A stretch of 64,000 bases of DNA from Corallococcus sp. CA053C (lineage in GTDB: Bacteria > Myxococcota > Myxococcia > Myxococcales > Myxococcaceae): positions 30,252 to 94,251 of the forward strand of contig NZ_RAWA01000002.1 in assembly GCF_003611675.1 (NCBI RefSeq). Reading direction: 5' to 3'. The notes under the pieces were generated by a model. The model was not told the origin of the DNA and did no database searches. It saw nothing but the letters and a program-made list of their open reading frames with translations. This document shows positions 1 through 10,149 of the stretch, one piece after another. Both the position numbers and the translations under genes were made by a program. Every line of letters begins with the position of its first letter. Position 1 is the stretch's first letter.

Positions 1-1
1 C

Positions 2-325
2 GGCGTGCTGCCCGCGCAGGACTTCGGCTACACGTGGAGCAACCTGCGCATCTACAACACGCCGGAGATCCCGGGCACGCAGTACACGTCGGACCTCACC
101 TACACGGAGAACGGCTGCACCGCCGAGTACACCGTGAAGGGCATCTGGCCGGTGGTGTCGTGCCGGGGCTCGGACGCCGGGCCGGACGAGGCGCGGTGCG
201 ACCCCTACGCGGATCCGGACGCGGGACGGCTGCGCGGCTCCGGCATCAACCCGCTGTTCCCCGTGAAGTGCGACCCGGACGCGCTCATCTGCGTGCTCAC
301 GGGTGAGGTGCCGTCGGCGCCGTGA
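2..325 (+). CDS. C-terminal end of a hypothetical secreted or surface protein (5' truncated by window edge)
   Basis: The reading frame is open from the first bases of the window and stops with TGA at 323-325, so only the last 107 or so residues are visible. The segment has four cysteines, several Asp/Gly/Pro stretches and no membrane segment, which fits an exported or lipoprotein-type protein. It converges on the HAD phosphatase gene and the two 3' ends overlap by 29 bp. No family is recognised; an in-frame GTG at 5-7 exists but there is no reason to think it is the true start. Confidence 0.6.
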   Translation, partial: GVLPAQDFGYTWSNLRIYNTPEIPGTQYTSDLTYTENGCTAEYTVKGIWPVVSCRGSDAGPDEARCDPYADPDAGRLRGSGINPLFPVKCDPDALICVLTGEVPSAP

Positions 326-1010
326 AGCCAGGGCTTCCGGGGCGCAGCGCGGCGGGCAGGTCCCGGAAGTCCTTCACCAGCCAGTCCGGCTGTTCGCGCA
401 CCAGGATGTCGCGCGGGAACGAGGTGGCGACGGCGACACACGCCGCGCCCGCGGCCCGCGCGGCCCTCAGGCCCGCCACCGCGTCCTCGAACACCACGCA
501 CCCGGACGGCGCCACGCCCAGCGCGGAGGCCGCCTTCAGGTACACCTCCGGGTGCGGCTTGCCCTGGACGACGTCCGTGGACGTCACGCGCACGGGGAAC
601 AGGTCCTCCAGCCCCACGCGCGCCAGGGCCAGCTCCGCGTTGTCCGCCAGCGCGCTCGTGCCCAGCGCCCAGGGCACGCCCGCCTGCTGCAGGGAGCGCA
701 GGTAGGCGCCCACGCCCGGAACCGCGAACACCGGCTCGTTCACGAGCAGCCGGTGGAAGGCCATCTCCCGGTCGTACGTGAGGGCCTCCACCTCTTCGTC
801 GCTCAGCATCGCGCCGAACCACGCACGCAGCGTCTCCCCCGCGCGCCGGCCGTTGGTGGCGAGCAGCTCCTCCCGCGTGGGCACGTAGCCCCGCTCCCGG
901 GCGAACGCCTCCCAGACGCGGTAGTGCAGCTCGGTCGTGTCGATGACCACGCCGTCCAGGTCGAAGAGGACGGCGTCGAAGGGAGCGATGTTCGAGGTCG
1001 ATGAAGACAT
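297..1010 (-). CDS. HAD-superfamily hydrolase, beta-phosphoglucomutase-like
   Basis: A soluble 237-residue haloacid dehalogenase-type phosphatase or phosphomutase. All motifs are visible: motif I DLDGVVIDT near residue 16 with nucleophile and acid/base aspartates, motif II around GTSALADN, motif III lysine in GKPHPEVY, and motif IV VFEDAVAGL. The helical cap sits between motifs I and II, as in subfamily IA beta-phosphoglucomutase and phosphoglycolate phosphatase relatives; the substrate cannot be told from sequence. The start ATG at 1008-1010 was chosen because the HAD core begins right after it and the upstream extension is low-complexity. Its 3' end overlaps the convergent gene at the window edge. 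A long distance from the divergent sigma-54 activator (about 250 bp) suggests its own promoter. Confidence 0.9.
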   Translation of the reverse strand: MSSSTSNIAPFDAVLFDLDGVVIDTTELHYRVWEAFARERGYVPTREELLATNGRRAGETLRAWFGAMLSDEEVEALTYDREMAFHRLLVNEPVFAVPGVGAYLRSLQQAGVPWALGTSALADNAELALARVGLEDLFPVRVTSTDVVQGKPHPEVYLKAASALGVAPSGCVVFEDAVAGLRAARAAGAACVAVATSFPRDILVREQPDWLVKDFRDLPAALRPGSPGFTAPTAPHP

Positions 1011-1258
1011 GGAGGCTCGCGCTTTCTCGAAGATCCACACGGCAAAGTTCCACACGGCAGCCACTTCAACCCTATTCACGGGGGAGGCCCGGGGCGCGGC
1101 ATTCGCCCCCACGGGAGACGCCCGGCATGCAAGCAGCCGAGGGGATGGCTTGCGGGCAACCCCTCTGAAAAGCACGGTTCCGAGTGAGGTGGGGGGTGGC
1201 GGGGCTCGCCTGGCCGGTCCAGCACCGACCGACCCGTTGTAGGCTCCCCCGGAGGTCC

Positions 1259-2917
<1,659 letters not shown>

Positions 2918-2920
2918 GCT

Positions 2921-2960
2921 GACACGTCAGGCGCGCGCCATGACGCGCCAGGGACGTGTC
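2921..2960 (+). terminator. Hairpin after the sigma-54 activator gene
   Basis: GACACGTC at 2921-2928 is the exact reverse complement of GACGTGTC at 2953-2960, and an inner pair (GGCGCG at 2930-2935 with CGCGCC at 2944-2949) extends the stem. It starts four bases after the stop codon, which favours a terminator, although there is no T-run. The left half belongs to a motif that recurs at 12125-12146, so a protein-binding palindrome is the alternative. Confidence 0.45.
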
Positions 2961-3055
2961 CGGACCTCCGTGCCAGGGAGACTCCGATTGGAATCTTCCG
3001 AGCGTGGCCGCAAAAGCCTGCGCGCTGGTACGTGGGCTGCAATGCTGGGGGGCCT

Positions 3056-3412
3056 ATGGCCAACATCACAGTCGACCTTTCCACGACCCCCATCAGCTAT
3101 GCCCCCGGCCCCGAAGTGAAGCAGGGGGACACGGTGACCTTCACCCTGGGCAGCCTCCCCAGCTCCACCGAGGCCACCGTCACGTTCACCGACGGGACCT
3201 GCCTCACCGTGGCAGGCCCGTACCAACTGGGGGGCACCCACGCCATCGCGACGTCGCCGCTGACCGTCTCCAACACGGCGCAGAAGCGGCCCTACCCCTT
3301 CGACGTGGTCATCACCAACGCCCCGAAGGACCGCAAGGTCGGGCCGGGGGAGCATGACCGCAAGAACGGCGGCATCGACGTGACGAGCGAACCGCCGAAG
3401 GAAATCCGGTAG
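3056..3412 (+). CDS. Small hypothetical protein, beta-rich
   Basis: A 118-residue protein of unknown function. Its composition (many Thr, Val, Pro and Gly; alternating hydrophobic residues) suggests a beta-sandwich, and the C-terminus is charged and Lys/Asp/Glu rich. No signal peptide, lipobox or membrane segment is visible. ATG at 3056 is preferred over an in-frame start 24 bp upstream because a G-rich ribosome site (3045-3052) lies just before it. It converges on the kinase gene with 16 bp between stops. Confidence 0.65.
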   Translation: MANITVDLSTTPISYAPGPEVKQGDTVTFTLGSLPSSTEATVTFTDGTCLTVAGPYQLGGTHAIATSPLTVSNTAQKRPYPFDVVITNAPKDRKVGPGEHDRKNGGIDVTSEPPKEIR

Positions 3413-3428
3413 CTCGCGGGGTCCCTCC

Positions 3429-6400
3429 TCAGGGCCCCTGTGCATCGGCCGCGCGCTCCAGCACCGGGGCGCGCGGTCCGGCGCGAAGCCGAAGCAGCTC
3501 CTCCCGCACCGCGCGCGCCCGTGCCCACCGGGGACGGGCCGCCACCACCGCCTCAATCAGCTCCAGCCCGCGCGTCACCCCGGCCGTCGCCGTCTGGCCT
3601 TCGCCCCGTCGCCAGCCGGCCCACGCGCCGTGGAGCTCCGCCGCCGCGAGCCGGTACTCCAACCTCGGGTCTCGCTGGAGCGCCTCTTCGTACGCCTGCG
3701 CCGCGCGCGCGAAGTCACCCTCCGCCGCACCGTGGCCACGGGCCGTCCAGCGCGCCCGCACGCCCGCACCTTCCGCCAGGTAGCGCCACGCATTGCCCAG
3801 ACGTGGGTTGAGCTCGCGCGCGCGGTTCAGCGCCGCTTCGGCCCGCGACAAGTCCTGGGCCGGGTCCTTGCCGCGTGACAGCGTCCACGTCGCCTGGCGC
3901 ACCCACGCCTTGCCCACGTTCGCGAGGAAGTCCGCGTCGTCCGGCAGCCGTTGCAGCGCCTGCGCGTAGTGTTCCACCGCGGCCCGCAGCGCGGCGCTGG
4001 GGTCCTGCCCCTTCGCGAGCTGGAGCTCGGCGCGGAACACTTCCCACTCGCCCAGGTTGTTGAAGGCGAAGCCCTGCGTGGGCGCCAGTGTGCGGGCCTG
4101 CTCGAAGGACGCTCGCGCCTGCTGGAGCAGGGCCTCCGTGTCGCCGCCTTCTTCCGCGCGCAGCTCCGCCTGCCAGAACAGCGCGGAGCCCAGCGCGTTG
4201 TGCAGCGCGGGCTGCTTCGCGTTGAGGGCCAGCCCCTGCCGGTACAGCGCCAGGGCCCGCTCCAGGTCCACGCTCACGTCCTCGCCCCGGACGTGGTGGG
4301 CGCGCGCGAGCTGTTCGGCCACCTCCGCGCCGTTGAAGCACGCGCTGAAGTTGTCCGGGTTGAGGGACAGGGCCCGGGTGAGCGCGCTGTTCGCCTTGCG
4401 CAGGTCGCCCGCCGCGTCGGCCGCGTTCGGCAGGTCGGCCCGCTTGCGGTACGCCACGCCCAGGTTGATCCACGTGTACGGCTCCTGCTCGCTCAGCCGC
4501 AGGGCCTGGAGGTACGCGTCGATGGCCTTGTCCTGGAACGGGAGCGCGTCCCCTCCGCGCGCGGCCTCCGCGTCCGCCTGCCCCTGCCACGTCAGGCCCA
4601 GGTTGGCGTGGAACGCGTAGTCGCGGTCCTCCGGGCGCAGGCGCTCGAAGGCGGCGGTCGCGCGCCGCAACTGCTCGCGTGGATCCCCGCCGTACAGCTG
4701 TTGGTAGCGCGCCCACTGCCGGTGCGTCAGGGCCTGCTCCAGCGGGATGCGGGCGCTGGGCGACGCGACGGCCTCCGCGGTGCGCAGCGCCTCCAGGGAC
4801 TTCTCCAGCAGGGCCTCCACGCCCTCCCCGCCCTGGTTCGTGCGCTGCTCCGCGAGCCGGCGGTGGAAGCGCGCCACCAGCACCAGCGCGCGCGCATGGT
4901 CCGGCGCGGCGGCGAGCGCGTGCGACAGCGCCTTGAGGCCCCGCTCGTAGTGCGGCAGCACGTTGCCCTCGCCGTACAGCTCCATCACCATCGCGGCCAG
5001 TTCCAGCCGGCCCAGCACCGCGTGCACGCCCGGCTGGCTCTCCGCGGTGGCGACGGCGGCGGCGTACGCCTCGCGGCTCAGGGACAGGTCCGCCTGCGAG
5101 CCCGCGCGGTCGCCGCCATTCCAGCGCTGCATGGCGCGCGCGAGCAGGATGTCGCCGCGCAAGAGGGGCGCCTCGTAGAACCACGGCACCTGCATGCCGG
5201 GCGTGCCCAGCAGCGACAGGGCCTCTTCCGGCCGGTCCTCGTAGAAGGCGAACAGGGCCTTCACGAACGCGGGCGGCGCGGGGACGTCCGGCCCCTCGGC
5301 CTGACGCAGGTACGTCAGCGCGGGGTCGCGGTAGCGCTGGTTCAACTCCTTGCGGCGGGCCTCGCGCTGCTCCGGCGCGCGGCGCTCCACGTCCAGCAGG
5401 AGCTGGTCGCGGTAGAGGTGGCCCAGCACCTGCGCCAGCGCCCACGCCACGCGGGGCTCGCGGTAGCCTTGCGTCCACGCGGCCTCCAGCTTCTCGCGGG
5501 CGCCATCCAGGTCGTCCAGCGCGAACAGCGCGCGGCCCAGCGCGTACTGCCCCGCGCCATCCGCCTGCCCTCCCGCGCGCCGCACCTCGGCCTCCAGCGT
5601 GGCCATGCTCGCGCGCAGCGCCTGCCGGTCCTCGCGCGTGTCGTGCAGGCGCGAGAGGGCGGAGTAGCGCACCGCGGACTCGATGCGCTCCACGCGTTCG
5701 GTGAAGGAGCGGGCCAGCCGCTCCCGCTCGGCCACCTGCGCGCGCGCGAGCGTCGCCTGTCCCAGCGCCCCGGCCACCACCACCACCACGCCCGTGCCCA
5801 GCATCAGGACCGAGCGGTGCTTGCGGACCTTCTTGCGCAGCCAGTAGCGCGCGCCGTGCCGGGCCTGCACCGGCTCGCCAGCCAGGAAGCGCTGGAGGTC
5901 GTCGGTGAGCGAGCGCACGGAGTCGTAGCGGAGGGGCCGCTCCTTCTCCAGGCACTTGAGGACGATGGCCTCCAGGTCCTCCGGGATGTCCGCGTCCAGG
6001 GCGCGCGGCGGCACCGGCGCCTCCGTCTGGAGCCGCGTGAGCACCTGCGCCTCGGTAGCGCCGGTGAAGGGAGGCTGCCCGGTGAGCAGCGCGTACAGCG
6101 TGCCGCCCAGGGCGTAGACGTCCGCGCGGCGGTCCAGGCGGTGGCCCTCGCCCCGGGCCTGCTCGGGCGGCATGTAGTGCGGCGTGCCCAGCACCGCGTT
6201 GGGGTGGCCGCCCTCGTCGCGCCAGTCCCGCGCGAGCCCGAAGTCCATCACGAAGGGGTTGAAGTTCCCGTCCTCGGTGCGCTCCACCAGGATGTTGCCG
6301 GGCTTCAGGTCGCGGTGGACGAGCCCCGCGCGGTGCGCCGCGTGCACGCCCTCCGCGGCCTGGGCGAGCACCAGCACCCGCTGCTCCAGCGTGAGCGTGT

Positions 6401-6983
6401 TGGAGAGCTGCCCCAGGGACGGCCCCTCCACGTAGCGCATGGCGATGAAGGCCTGGCCGCGCACCTCGCCCACCTCGTAGACCTCGCACACGCGCTCGTG
6501 GCGCACGCGGGCCTGGGCCCGGGCCTCGGACAGGAAGCGGCGGGCCAATTCCGGGTCCCCGTCCCGCACGAACTTGAGCGCCACGTTGCGGCGCAAGAGC
6601 GGGTCGTACGCCAGGAACACCGTGCCCATGCCGCCCTGGCCCAGGAAACGCACCGGCTCGTACCGGTCCCACCCGGGCACCGGAAACACGGGCGCGCCCT
6701 CTGTGTCCACCGTGGCGGGCGGCGCCGTGGACAGCGTGGGGGCCTCCTGGATGGGCGCGGCACCACCCCGGTCCGTGCGCTCGCGGGCCAGGTCCTTCCG
6801 CAGGAGGTCCAGGGTGTTCTCCGTCAGCAGCCCCCGCTCCTTCATCAACTCCAGGGGGCCGCGGTGCAGGCGGAGGGCCTCCTCGCGCAGGGCCGCCGCC
6901 TCGTCGGAGGACAGCAGCCCTTCGTCCAACGCGAGAAGGACCTCTTCCTCGTACAACTCCTGATGGCGGCCTGCCCCGTGCAC
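3429..6983 (-). CDS. Membrane Ser/Thr protein kinase with TPR repeats
   Basis: An 1184-residue Hanks-type kinase. After a 110-residue acidic N-terminal region come the glycine loop GQGGMG near 115-120, the VALK lysine, the catalytic loop HRDLKPGN, the DFGLAR metal-binding motif and GTPHYMPPEQ in the activation segment. One hydrophobic segment near residues 390-410 should span the inner membrane, and the remaining 750 or so residues are TPR-like helical repeats, predicted periplasmic. GTG at 6983 is chosen because the paralogue at 39749-43498 has a matching N-terminus also starting with GTG. The two proteins are homologous throughout, including the helical region. Substrates are unknown. Confidence 0.93.
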   Translation of the reverse strand: MHGAGRHQELYEEEVLLALDEGLLSSDEAAALREEALRLHRGPLELMKERGLLTENTLDLLRKDLARERTDRGGAAPIQEAPTLSTAPPATVDTEGAPVFPVPGWDRYEPVRFLGQGGMGTVFLAYDPLLRRNVALKFVRDGDPELARRFLSEARAQARVRHERVCEVYEVGEVRGQAFIAMRYVEGPSLGQLSNTLTLEQRVLVLAQAAEGVHAAHRAGLVHRDLKPGNILVERTEDGNFNPFVMDFGLARDWRDEGGHPNAVLGTPHYMPPEQARGEGHRLDRRADVYALGGTLYALLTGQPPFTGATEAQVLTRLQTEAPVPPRALDADIPEDLEAIVLKCLEKERPLRYDSVRSLTDDLQRFLAGEPVQARHGARYWLRKKVRKHRSVLMLGTGVVVVVAGALGQATLARAQVAERERLARSFTERVERIESAVRYSALSRLHDTREDRQALRASMATLEAEVRRAGGQADGAGQYALGRALFALDDLDGAREKLEAAWTQGYREPRVAWALAQVLGHLYRDQLLLDVERRAPEQREARRKELNQRYRDPALTYLRQAEGPDVPAPPAFVKALFAFYEDRPEEALSLLGTPGMQVPWFYEAPLLRGDILLARAMQRWNGGDRAGSQADLSLSREAYAAAVATAESQPGVHAVLGRLELAAMVMELYGEGNVLPHYERGLKALSHALAAAPDHARALVLVARFHRRLAEQRTNQGGEGVEALLEKSLEALRTAEAVASPSARIPLEQALTHRQWARYQQLYGGDPREQLRRATAAFERLRPEDRDYAFHANLGLTWQGQADAEAARGGDALPFQDKAIDAYLQALRLSEQEPYTWINLGVAYRKRADLPNAADAAGDLRKANSALTRALSLNPDNFSACFNGAEVAEQLARAHHVRGEDVSVDLERALALYRQGLALNAKQPALHNALGSALFWQAELRAEEGGDTEALLQQARASFEQARTLAPTQGFAFNNLGEWEVFRAELQLAKGQDPSAALRAAVEHYAQALQRLPDDADFLANVGKAWVRQATWTLSRGKDPAQDLSRAEAALNRARELNPRLGNAWRYLAEGAGVRARWTARGHGAAEGDFARAAQAYEEALQRDPRLEYRLAAAELHGAWAGWRRGEGQTATAGVTRGLELIEAVVAARPRWARARAVREELLRLRAGPRAPVLERAADAQGP

Positions 6984-7067
6984 GGACGGAGCATACGGGG
7001 AAGGCCAGAAAATACGGGAGCGCCGCCGGAAGGGCGCCGTGGGAGGGAGCGAGGGGGCGCTCCCGAA

Positions 7068-7086
7068 GGGGGAACGGCCGTCCCCC
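7068..7086 (-). terminator. GC-rich palindrome between surface operon and kinase gene
   Basis: A nearly perfect inverted repeat (arms GGGGG and CCCCC around ACGGCCGT) lies 22 bp beyond the stop of the Cys-rich protein gene and about 85 bp upstream of the kinase start. It is a plausible terminator for the surface operon; no T-run follows on either strand. Confidence 0.4.
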
Positions 7087-7107
7087 TCCGGCGGGCTCCG
7101 CGAACGA

Positions 7108-10100
7108 CTAGGAGGTGCGGCGCGTCCTCCGGCGCAGCCCCAGGAGGCCCAGCAGGGCCAGCCACGAGGCGTCCGGCGCGGCGCTACAGCCACCGCCCGC
7201 GAAGGCACGCGTATTCACCACCGACCAGGTGTGCACCGCGGGCGAGGCATCCACGTTGCCTGACCCGTCCACTGCGCGCACGTGCAGGGTGTGGTCCCCC
7301 GGCCCGACGTCGTACGTGTCCTTGCACGGCACGAAGTCACCGCCGTCGAGGCTGCACTCGAACGTCACGCCCGGTTCCTGGGGCCCGTACTCGAACTCCG
7401 CGGACCGGTCGTTGGTGCGCGCGTCCGGTCCCCGGACGATGACGGTGTCAGGGGCCTGGGTGTCCACGATGAAGGGGACGGTGTTGGACACGGGGCTGGT
7501 GCCGCCGCCACCGGGCAGCTCGGCGGTGGACGTCACCACGTGCGGGCCTTGCGTCAGCGGGGTGGCGGGCACGCAGCTCCACGCCCCGGCCGCGTCGACG
7601 GTGGCGGTGCAGAGGACCTTGTCGCCCTCGCGCACCGTCACCCGGGTGCCGGGCTCGCCGGTGCCGGTGATGGGCGGGGTGGTGGTCGTCACCGTGGTGC
7701 CCGGCTTGGGGCCGGTGATGACGGGGGCCGGGACCGCCTCCAGGTTGCAGGTGGCCGAGCAGCCATCGCCCGGGGTGGTGTTGGAGTCGTCGCACGTCTC
7801 GCCCGGTTCGCGCACGCCGTTGCCGCACACGGGCACGGGCACGCACTTCTGGGTGGAGAGGTCGCAGACCGCGTCGCAGACGTTGGACGCGTTGCACGTC
7901 TCGCCCAGACCCAGCAGGCAGCGCGGCGAGCAGCTGTCGCCGCCCACCAGGTTGCCGTCGTCGCACACCTCGGCGCCCGCGCGGACACCGTCGCCGCACG
8001 TCGTCCCGCAGAGGCTGGGCTCGCCGTTGCACGAGTAGCCCGCCTCCACGGCGCAGATGGCGTTGCAGCCGTCGTTGTTGGCGGCGTTGCCGTCGTCGCA
8101 CGTCTCGCCCGCGTTGATGACGCCGTTGCCGCAGGTGTTGAAGCACTGGGTGCCCGGCGCGGGGCAGCTCCAGCCCGGCTCCACCTGGCAGGTCGGGCTG
8201 CAGCCGTCCCCCGCGGTGGTGTTGCCGTTGTCGCAGGCCTCGGCGCCGGCGGTGATGCCATCGCCGCAGAGGGTGATGCAGGTGCTCGGCGTGCCCGAGC
8301 AGCTCCAACCCGGCTCGACGCGGCAGCCATTGGAGCAGCCGTCACCCGACTCCATCTCGTCGTCGTCGCAGGTCTCGCCCGTCTCGAAGGTGCCATTGCC
8401 ACAGGTGTAGGCACACACGGAGGGGCCCGCCGCGGGCGTGGTGCAGGCATAGCCGCGCTCCACGCGGCACTCGGTGGAGCAGCCGTCGGTGGACGTCAGG
8501 TTGCCATCGTCGCACTGCTCACCGGGGTTCACGGTGCCGTTGCCGCACGTCAGGGCGCAGGGCTGGCCCGGCGTGGGGCAGGAGGCGCCCACTTCCAGGG
8601 TGCAGGCGTTGGAGCAGCCATCGCCCAGGGTGGTGTTGCCGTCGTCGCACAGCTCGCCGGGGTTGAGGACGCCGTTGCCGCACGTCAGGGCGCAGGTGGA
8701 CGGGGCACCGGAGCACGTGTAGCCCTGTTCGATGCGGCACGCCGCGGAGCAGCCATCCGAGCTGAACGCGTTGCCGTCGTCGCACTGCTCGCCGGCGTTC
8801 ACGGTGCCGTTGCCGCAGGTGAGCACGCAGGCGCTGCCCGGGGTCGGACAGGCATGGCCCGCCTCCACGCGGCAGCTCGCGTTGCAGCCGTCGCCCGGCG
8901 TCAGGTTGCCGTCGTCGCACTGCTCACCGGGGTTCAGGTTGCCGTTGCCGCACGTCTTGGCGCAGGCGCTGGGCGCACCCGCGCAGCCGTAGCCGGGCTC
9001 GATGCCGCAGCTGTTGCTGCAACCGTCGTTGTTGGCGGTGTTGCCGTCGTCGCACTCCTCGCGCAGGGAGATGGCGCCGTCGCCGCAGCGGTCGTCATAC
9101 GCATCCACGAACAGGTAGCGGAAGGCATTCGGGGGCGAGGCCGCGTTCTCGTTGCACAGCTCGATGCGGTTGACGCCCGCGTGCCAGGGGGCGCTGGAGC
9201 CGAACTCGCGGAAGATGTTCTTCTGCCACGGCTGGCCCGGGGGCTCGCTGACCGTGACGGGGTTCACGGTCGTGCCGTTCACCTTCGCGCTGGCGAACTG
9301 GTTGTCATTGAAGGTGGCCAGGCGCAGGCGGAACTGCGAGATGGTCGTCGTCGAGGGCACCAGGAAGTCCTGGTACACGCACGTCTCTCCACCCAGGGGC
9401 GCCATGAAGCGCGCGGTCTGCATCTCCAGCGGCCAGTCAGTGGCGTTGCGCACGCCGGTGGTCGCACCGGTGTTGGTGCCCGCGTAGAACCAGTGCGGAT
9501 CCGCCACGACGCCCTCCAGGCGGCGGTTCTGCGCGTCCACGCCGGTGTTGAACACCGCCACACCCGCCCTCACGCAGCGGCTGGGGCTGCCCGCGCACGC
9601 GAAGCCGGGCTCCACCTCGCACTGCCGGCTGCACCCGTCGCCCTCGAAGCGGTTGCCGTCGTCGCAGACCTCCTGCGCGAAGGACGGGTACTGGCGGTTG
9701 TCGAACGTGCCGTTGCCACAGAGGGACAGGTCACACGTGGCAGAACAGCCGTTGCTGCCGCTGGTGGTGTCACCGTCGTCGCACAGCTCGCCCGTGTTGG
9801 GGACGTTGTTGCCGCACAGGCTCGCGAGCGAGCAGGCGTTGCCGGGCACGTGGCACAGGTAGCCGGCCTCCACCGTGCCGGAGGCCGAACAGCCGTCGCC
9901 GGAAGCGGTGTTGCCGTCGTCACACTGCTCGCCGGGCTGGAGCCGGCCGTCGCCCACGAGCGCTGACGACTGGCTCGCGAGGACGGGTTCAGGCGTGGAG
10001 GGAGTCGAGACGGTCGTCTCGCATCCCATGAGGAGGAACAGGGAGCACAGGGCCGCGGCGGTGAAGCCCGCGCGCGCCGCCGTGCGTGACGCCTGTCCCC

Positions 10101-10131
10101 GGAAGAGGGAATCCATGACGTTCATGAACAT
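7108..10131 (-). CDS. Cys-rich DUF4215-repeat lipoprotein with Ig-like domain and MYXO-CTERM tail
   Basis: A 1007-residue exported surface protein. The N-terminal signal sequence ends in a lipobox (LLMGC, Cys about residue 37). I count 13 copies of the Cys-rich myxobacterial repeat of the type CGNG-x-GE-CDDGN-x-GDGCS, with a jellyroll-like insert between copies 3 and 4, then an Ig-like region containing GTGEPGT and a second beta domain. The C-terminus is GGCS, a hydrophobic helix and an Arg-rich end, the MYXO-CTERM pattern used for surface anchoring. It lies 18 bp after the OmpA-family gene, so they are probably co-transcribed. Start ATG 10131 is followed by in-frame ATGs at 10125 and 10116; no strong ribosome site decides between them. 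Confidence 0.9.
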   Translation of the reverse strand: MFMNVMDSLFRGQASRTAARAGFTAAALCSLFLLMGCETTVSTPSTPEPVLASQSSALVGDGRLQPGEQCDDGNTASGDGCSASGTVEAGYLCHVPGNACSLASLCGNNVPNTGELCDDGDTTSGSNGCSATCDLSLCGNGTFDNRQYPSFAQEVCDDGNRFEGDGCSRQCEVEPGFACAGSPSRCVRAGVAVFNTGVDAQNRRLEGVVADPHWFYAGTNTGATTGVRNATDWPLEMQTARFMAPLGGETCVYQDFLVPSTTTISQFRLRLATFNDNQFASAKVNGTTVNPVTVSEPPGQPWQKNIFREFGSSAPWHAGVNRIELCNENAASPPNAFRYLFVDAYDDRCGDGAISLREECDDGNTANNDGCSNSCGIEPGYGCAGAPSACAKTCGNGNLNPGEQCDDGNLTPGDGCNASCRVEAGHACPTPGSACVLTCGNGTVNAGEQCDDGNAFSSDGCSAACRIEQGYTCSGAPSTCALTCGNGVLNPGELCDDGNTTLGDGCSNACTLEVGASCPTPGQPCALTCGNGTVNPGEQCDDGNLTSTDGCSTECRVERGYACTTPAAGPSVCAYTCGNGTFETGETCDDDEMESGDGCSNGCRVEPGWSCSGTPSTCITLCGDGITAGAEACDNGNTTAGDGCSPTCQVEPGWSCPAPGTQCFNTCGNGVINAGETCDDGNAANNDGCNAICAVEAGYSCNGEPSLCGTTCGDGVRAGAEVCDDGNLVGGDSCSPRCLLGLGETCNASNVCDAVCDLSTQKCVPVPVCGNGVREPGETCDDSNTTPGDGCSATCNLEAVPAPVITGPKPGTTVTTTTPPITGTGEPGTRVTVREGDKVLCTATVDAAGAWSCVPATPLTQGPHVVTSTAELPGGGGTSPVSNTVPFIVDTQAPDTVIVRGPDARTNDRSAEFEYGPQEPGVTFECSLDGGDFVPCKDTYDVGPGDHTLHVRAVDGSGNVDASPAVHTWSVVNTRAFAGGGCSAAPDASWLALLGLLGLRRRTRRTS

Positions 10132-10149
10132 GAAAGGAGTGCCTTGCTT

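Noticed and set aside
3951..7442. Very long open frame on the plus strand opposite the kinase gene
   Set aside because: It is a shadow produced by high GC and codon bias of the minus-strand kinase; composition is Arg/Leu/His rich without any family motif and it crosses two real genes.
7790..9945. Regular DNA repeats resembling a CRISPR-like or satellite array
   Set aside because: The periodicity of about 110-130 bp is fully explained by the 13 encoded Cys-rich protein repeats, and copies are too divergent for a CRISPR.
7282..9966. 894-codon plus-strand frame opposite the Cys-rich protein
   Set aside because: Low-complexity Ala/Val/Arg sequence mirrors the DUF4215 repeats on the true strand; no ribosome site or domain.
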